This document shows, piece by piece, positions 7,249 to 10,578 of a DNA stretch of 10,578 nucleotides. Position numbers and translations under genes: made by a program. Within the stretch, counting starts at the first letter, position 1; each line of letters opens with the position of its first letter. The stretch lies in assembly GCA_046594105.1 (NCBI GenBank), contig JBKJQB010000124.1, positions 1-10,578 of the forward strand, given 5' to 3'. Under the pieces are notes generated by a model that had not been told where the DNA came from, made no database searches, and saw nothing but the letters and a program-made list of their open reading frames with translations. The stretch comes from JBDSGC01 sp046594105 (lineage in GTDB: Bacteria > Acidobacteriota > Thermoanaerobaculia > Gp7-AA8).

Positions 7249-9153
7249 ATGATCCGCGCCATCGTCCATCAGGGCTTCATCAACAGCTCGCTCGAGTACT
7301 TTGCCGCGATCGCCGGTCCGGAGGTCGATCGCCGGTTCTACTACGAGCACATCAACACTGGTCGTGGCGATGTGGTCCGCTACTTCGGAGGCGGCTCCGA
7401 GATCGTTCTCAATCCTGAAGGCGTGCGCTTCCGTGGCAACGGCGGGATCTTTGGCGAGTACATGTTCGGCGGTCACCTGCCGGTGGGCGACCTGCTCAAC
7501 GCAGAGGTGGTCAATCGCCTGGTACTGCTGGGCGCGACCAGCGACGCGAAGACGCGCGATCTGCGCTTCACCACCAACACGGAGGGTTTCGAGACGTACG
7601 ACAATCTATTTCTGCAGGGAAACGCGGTCGCCAACTACTTCTTCTTTCTCGACGACCGACGGAAGTTTCCCGATATCGCCGATCGCCAGGAACAAACACT
7701 CAAAGTGGCCGGCCGTCTGCTGAAGCGCTCGCACCGCGTCGGCGCCGGGAACTTCCTCGCGCTGTCCCACGAGATTCTGGAGACCCTCGGCGAGCCGGAG
7801 ACGACCATCGTCATCGTGCGCGTCGTGCATCGCGCGAACCAGCGTCTCTACGAGCGATGCCGCGACGCCTACGCCGCCACCCGCACGCTCGACGTCGCCT
7901 CCAGCAGCACTCCTGATTCCGACGAGATGGGGCGCATCGAGCCTTACCAGCGCGAGCGCATCCAGATCGACATCATCTATCGCCATCCCGACAACCAGGA
8001 GATCATCGACGAGTACAAGCGCGTCCTGGCCTCCTGCGCCGGCTCGGTCATCGACGCCTCTCCACGGGCGCGCCTGATGCGCCTGCGCACCCTGGCCCTG
8101 CGGAACGAAGTGCCGCCGTCGATTTTCGACACGCTCGAAGAGATCGTCCTCCAGGACCGCCCCACCAATACGGCGGACACCGAACCGGACTACATCCGTA
8201 CCACGCGCGAAATCCTGGTCGGCTTCCTCCTCGGCAAGCGCATCACCCGCAAGCTCTCTCCGCTCGATCTGGTGATCTTGATGGAGAACAAGCAGCACGC
8301 CGCGGCCAACCGCGATCAGATGTTCGACGAGCTGCTGCTGGATACCGGGCGGCTCATCGATGAGATCGGCCGCGAGGAAGAAGACATCGAGCGGCTGGAG
8401 TCGTTCGGCGAGCTGGTCACGTTGTTCGATCGCATCGATCACACCACCACGCTGGTCAGCCGCCTGGCCTTCATGGACGACATCGAGATGTCCACCGAGC
8501 AGGTCCGCTCGCTGATCGGAAACATGCAGATCTTCGAGGAGCTTCGTCGCGGCCTGTTCCAGGCGCTCTTCATCGAGCCGGTCCTCTCCAACGAGTACGC
8601 CCTCTCCTATGGGAAGAAGAAGCTGTACACGCTCACCCTGGGGCTGATCGCCATGCAGAACAACGAGGCCTCCGTCGCCGACGTGACCTCCTCCATTGCC
8701 GAGATCAACCGGAACGAGCGGGCGTACTTCGCGGTGTACGCGCTGGCCCGGCGGCGGATGGCCAATTTCTATCTCGAGCTCAACACCACCGAGGGACGGG
8801 AGACGTTCCGACGGGAGATCCGGGCGGAGATCGGTCACGACGAGAAGTTTCGCGACCTGCAGGACGTCATCAACGAGTCGCTGCTGGAGGAAGTGATCAC
8901 CAAGATCCGCCTGGAAGCCTTCTACATCAACCAGATGCTCCCGCGAATCGTGGAGGAGAACGACGCGAAGGCGCGCCACGACTTCCTGTCGAACTCAGGG
9001 CTCGATCGCTTCCAGGTCGAAGAGCTGGAGAGCGAATACTTTGAGATGCGCGCCTTCCCTCCGCAGTTGCTGGAGGAGATCCAGCGGCCGCTAACCAAAG
9101 AGACGCCCAAAGAGACCGAAAAACAGAAATCAGAAACCACAAACCAGAAGTAG
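7249..9153 (+). CDS. Large conserved-looking cytoplasmic protein of unknown function
   Basis: The ORF encodes 634 aa with regular coding character and no signal peptide or membrane segment. The N-terminal third (about 1-140) is rich in Gly and aromatic residues (RYFGGGSEIVLNPEGVRFRG, EYMFGGHLPVGDLLN) and looks like a compact beta-rich domain. From about 145 onward it is mostly charged and helical; a likely helix-rich scaffold runs at about 350-420 (MFDELLLDTGRLIDEIGREE) and again near the end. I see no nucleotide-binding, protease or DNA-binding motif and cannot name a family with confidence; a link to the uncharacterised TIGR04442 proteins is an unverified recollection. No strong Shine-Dalgarno sequence precedes the ATG. 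The last 18 residues (617-634, KETPKETEKQKSETTNQK) are low-complexity and lie largely in an inverted repeat, so the ancestral C-terminus was probably shorter. It lies 81 nt upstream of the DUF255 gene on the same strand. Confidence 0.85.
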   Translation: MIRAIVHQGFINSSLEYFAAIAGPEVDRRFYYEHINTGRGDVVRYFGGGSEIVLNPEGVRFRGNGGIFGEYMFGGHLPVGDLLNAEVVNRLVLLGATSDAKTRDLRFTTNTEGFETYDNLFLQGNAVANYFFFLDDRRKFPDIADRQEQTLKVAGRLLKRSHRVGAGNFLALSHEILETLGEPETTIVIVRVVHRANQRLYERCRDAYAATRTLDVASSSTPDSDEMGRIEPYQRERIQIDIIYRHPDNQEIIDEYKRVLASCAGSVIDASPRARLMRLRTLALRNEVPPSIFDTLEEIVLQDRPTNTADTEPDYIRTTREILVGFLLGKRITRKLSPLDLVILMENKQHAAANRDQMFDELLLDTGRLIDEIGREEEDIERLESFGELVTLFDRIDHTTTLVSRLAFMDDIEMSTEQVRSLIGNMQIFEELRRGLFQALFIEPVLSNEYALSYGKKKLYTLTLGLIAMQNNEASVADVTSSIAEINRNERAYFAVYALARRRMANFYLELNTTEGRETFRREIRAEIGHDEKFRDLQDVINESLLEEVITKIRLEAFYINQMLPRIVEENDAKARHDFLSNSGLDRFQVEELESEYFEMRAFPPQLLEEIQRPLTKETPKETEKQKSETTNQK

Positions 9154-9210
9154 GCCAGACACAGTTGCGGCCACGGCCTTCTGCCTTTTGGTTTCTGGTT
9201 TCTGGTTTCC
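9118..9210. repeat. Long imperfect inverted repeat (AAACCAGA-type) spanning a stop codon
   Basis: The left arm (9118-9156) and right arm (9175-9210) are imperfectly complementary over about 36 nt, separated by an 18-nt spacer. The right arm contains GGTTTCTGGTTTCTGG, a short tandem of GGTTTCT units; the left arm has the matching CAGAAATCAGAAACC pattern. The TAG stop of the 634-aa protein (9151-9153) lies inside the left arm. The structure could fold as a long hairpin in RNA and may serve as a terminator or mRNA stabiliser between the two genes. The base composition (A/C/G-rich on one strand) is unlike the neighbouring genes. Confidence 0.6.
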
Positions 9211-9234
9211 CCTCGAAGATAGACTGCCGACGGC

Positions 9235-10578
<1,344 letters not shown>

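Noticed and set aside
7606..8979. A 457-aa minus-strand ORF opposite the unknown 634-aa gene
   Set aside because: Its composition is that of a shadow frame, rich in Val, Leu, Asp, Arg and Gly with no motif, while the plus-strand frame has more natural helices and aromatic patterns and continues beyond it on both sides.

Overview
This is a GC-rich bacterial window carrying a housekeeping operon, a recombinase gene, a large conserved-looking protein of unknown function and several classes of dispersed repeat. A two-subunit (split) glycine decarboxylase, high GC third positions and abundant short palindromic intergenic repeats would fit Acidobacteriota or a similar soil or sediment phylum. That placement is a weak inference, because no rRNA or marker gene is present.

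Layout. Positions 1-286 hold a cluster of short palindromic repeats running into a damaged integron-type attC site. Positions 165-1064 look like a small integron cassette array without an integrase (a CALIN-like element), read on the minus strand: one well-preserved attC site (556-660), one attC remnant (165-243) and two small cassette ORFs encoding putative membrane proteins. The array starts 7 nt after the stop codon of the upstream operon. Positions 1072-5551 (minus strand) are the glycine cleavage operon gcvT-gcvH-gcvPA-gcvPB. Positions 5552-6178 are a repeat-rich intergenic region. Positions 6179-7081 (plus) encode a XerC/XerD-type tyrosine recombinase. Positions 7249-9153 (plus) encode a 634-aa soluble protein I cannot assign. 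Positions 9235-10578 (plus) hold the first 448 codons of a thioredoxin-domain (DUF255/YyaL/SPATA20-like) protein cut by the window end.

How the parts relate. The four gcv genes supply the P (two subunits), H and T proteins that convert glycine and tetrahydrofolate to CO2, ammonia and methylene-tetrahydrofolate. The L protein (dihydrolipoamide dehydrogenase) and the lipoylation enzymes must be elsewhere. The cassette ORFs lie on the same strand right after gcvPB with no terminator visible, so they could be read from the gcv transcript. The recombinase has the geometry of a host Xer protein, not an integron integrase, so nothing in the window explains how the cassettes arrived.

The most interesting part is the 165-1064 cassette region: attC architecture is directly visible, a palindromic repeat cluster replaces half of one attC, and the cassette junction next to gcvPB looks like insertion at a secondary site. 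Other points are a composite palindromic module present in two inverted copies, a second repeat family flanking the recombinase gene, and a protein C-terminus apparently extended into an inverted repeat.
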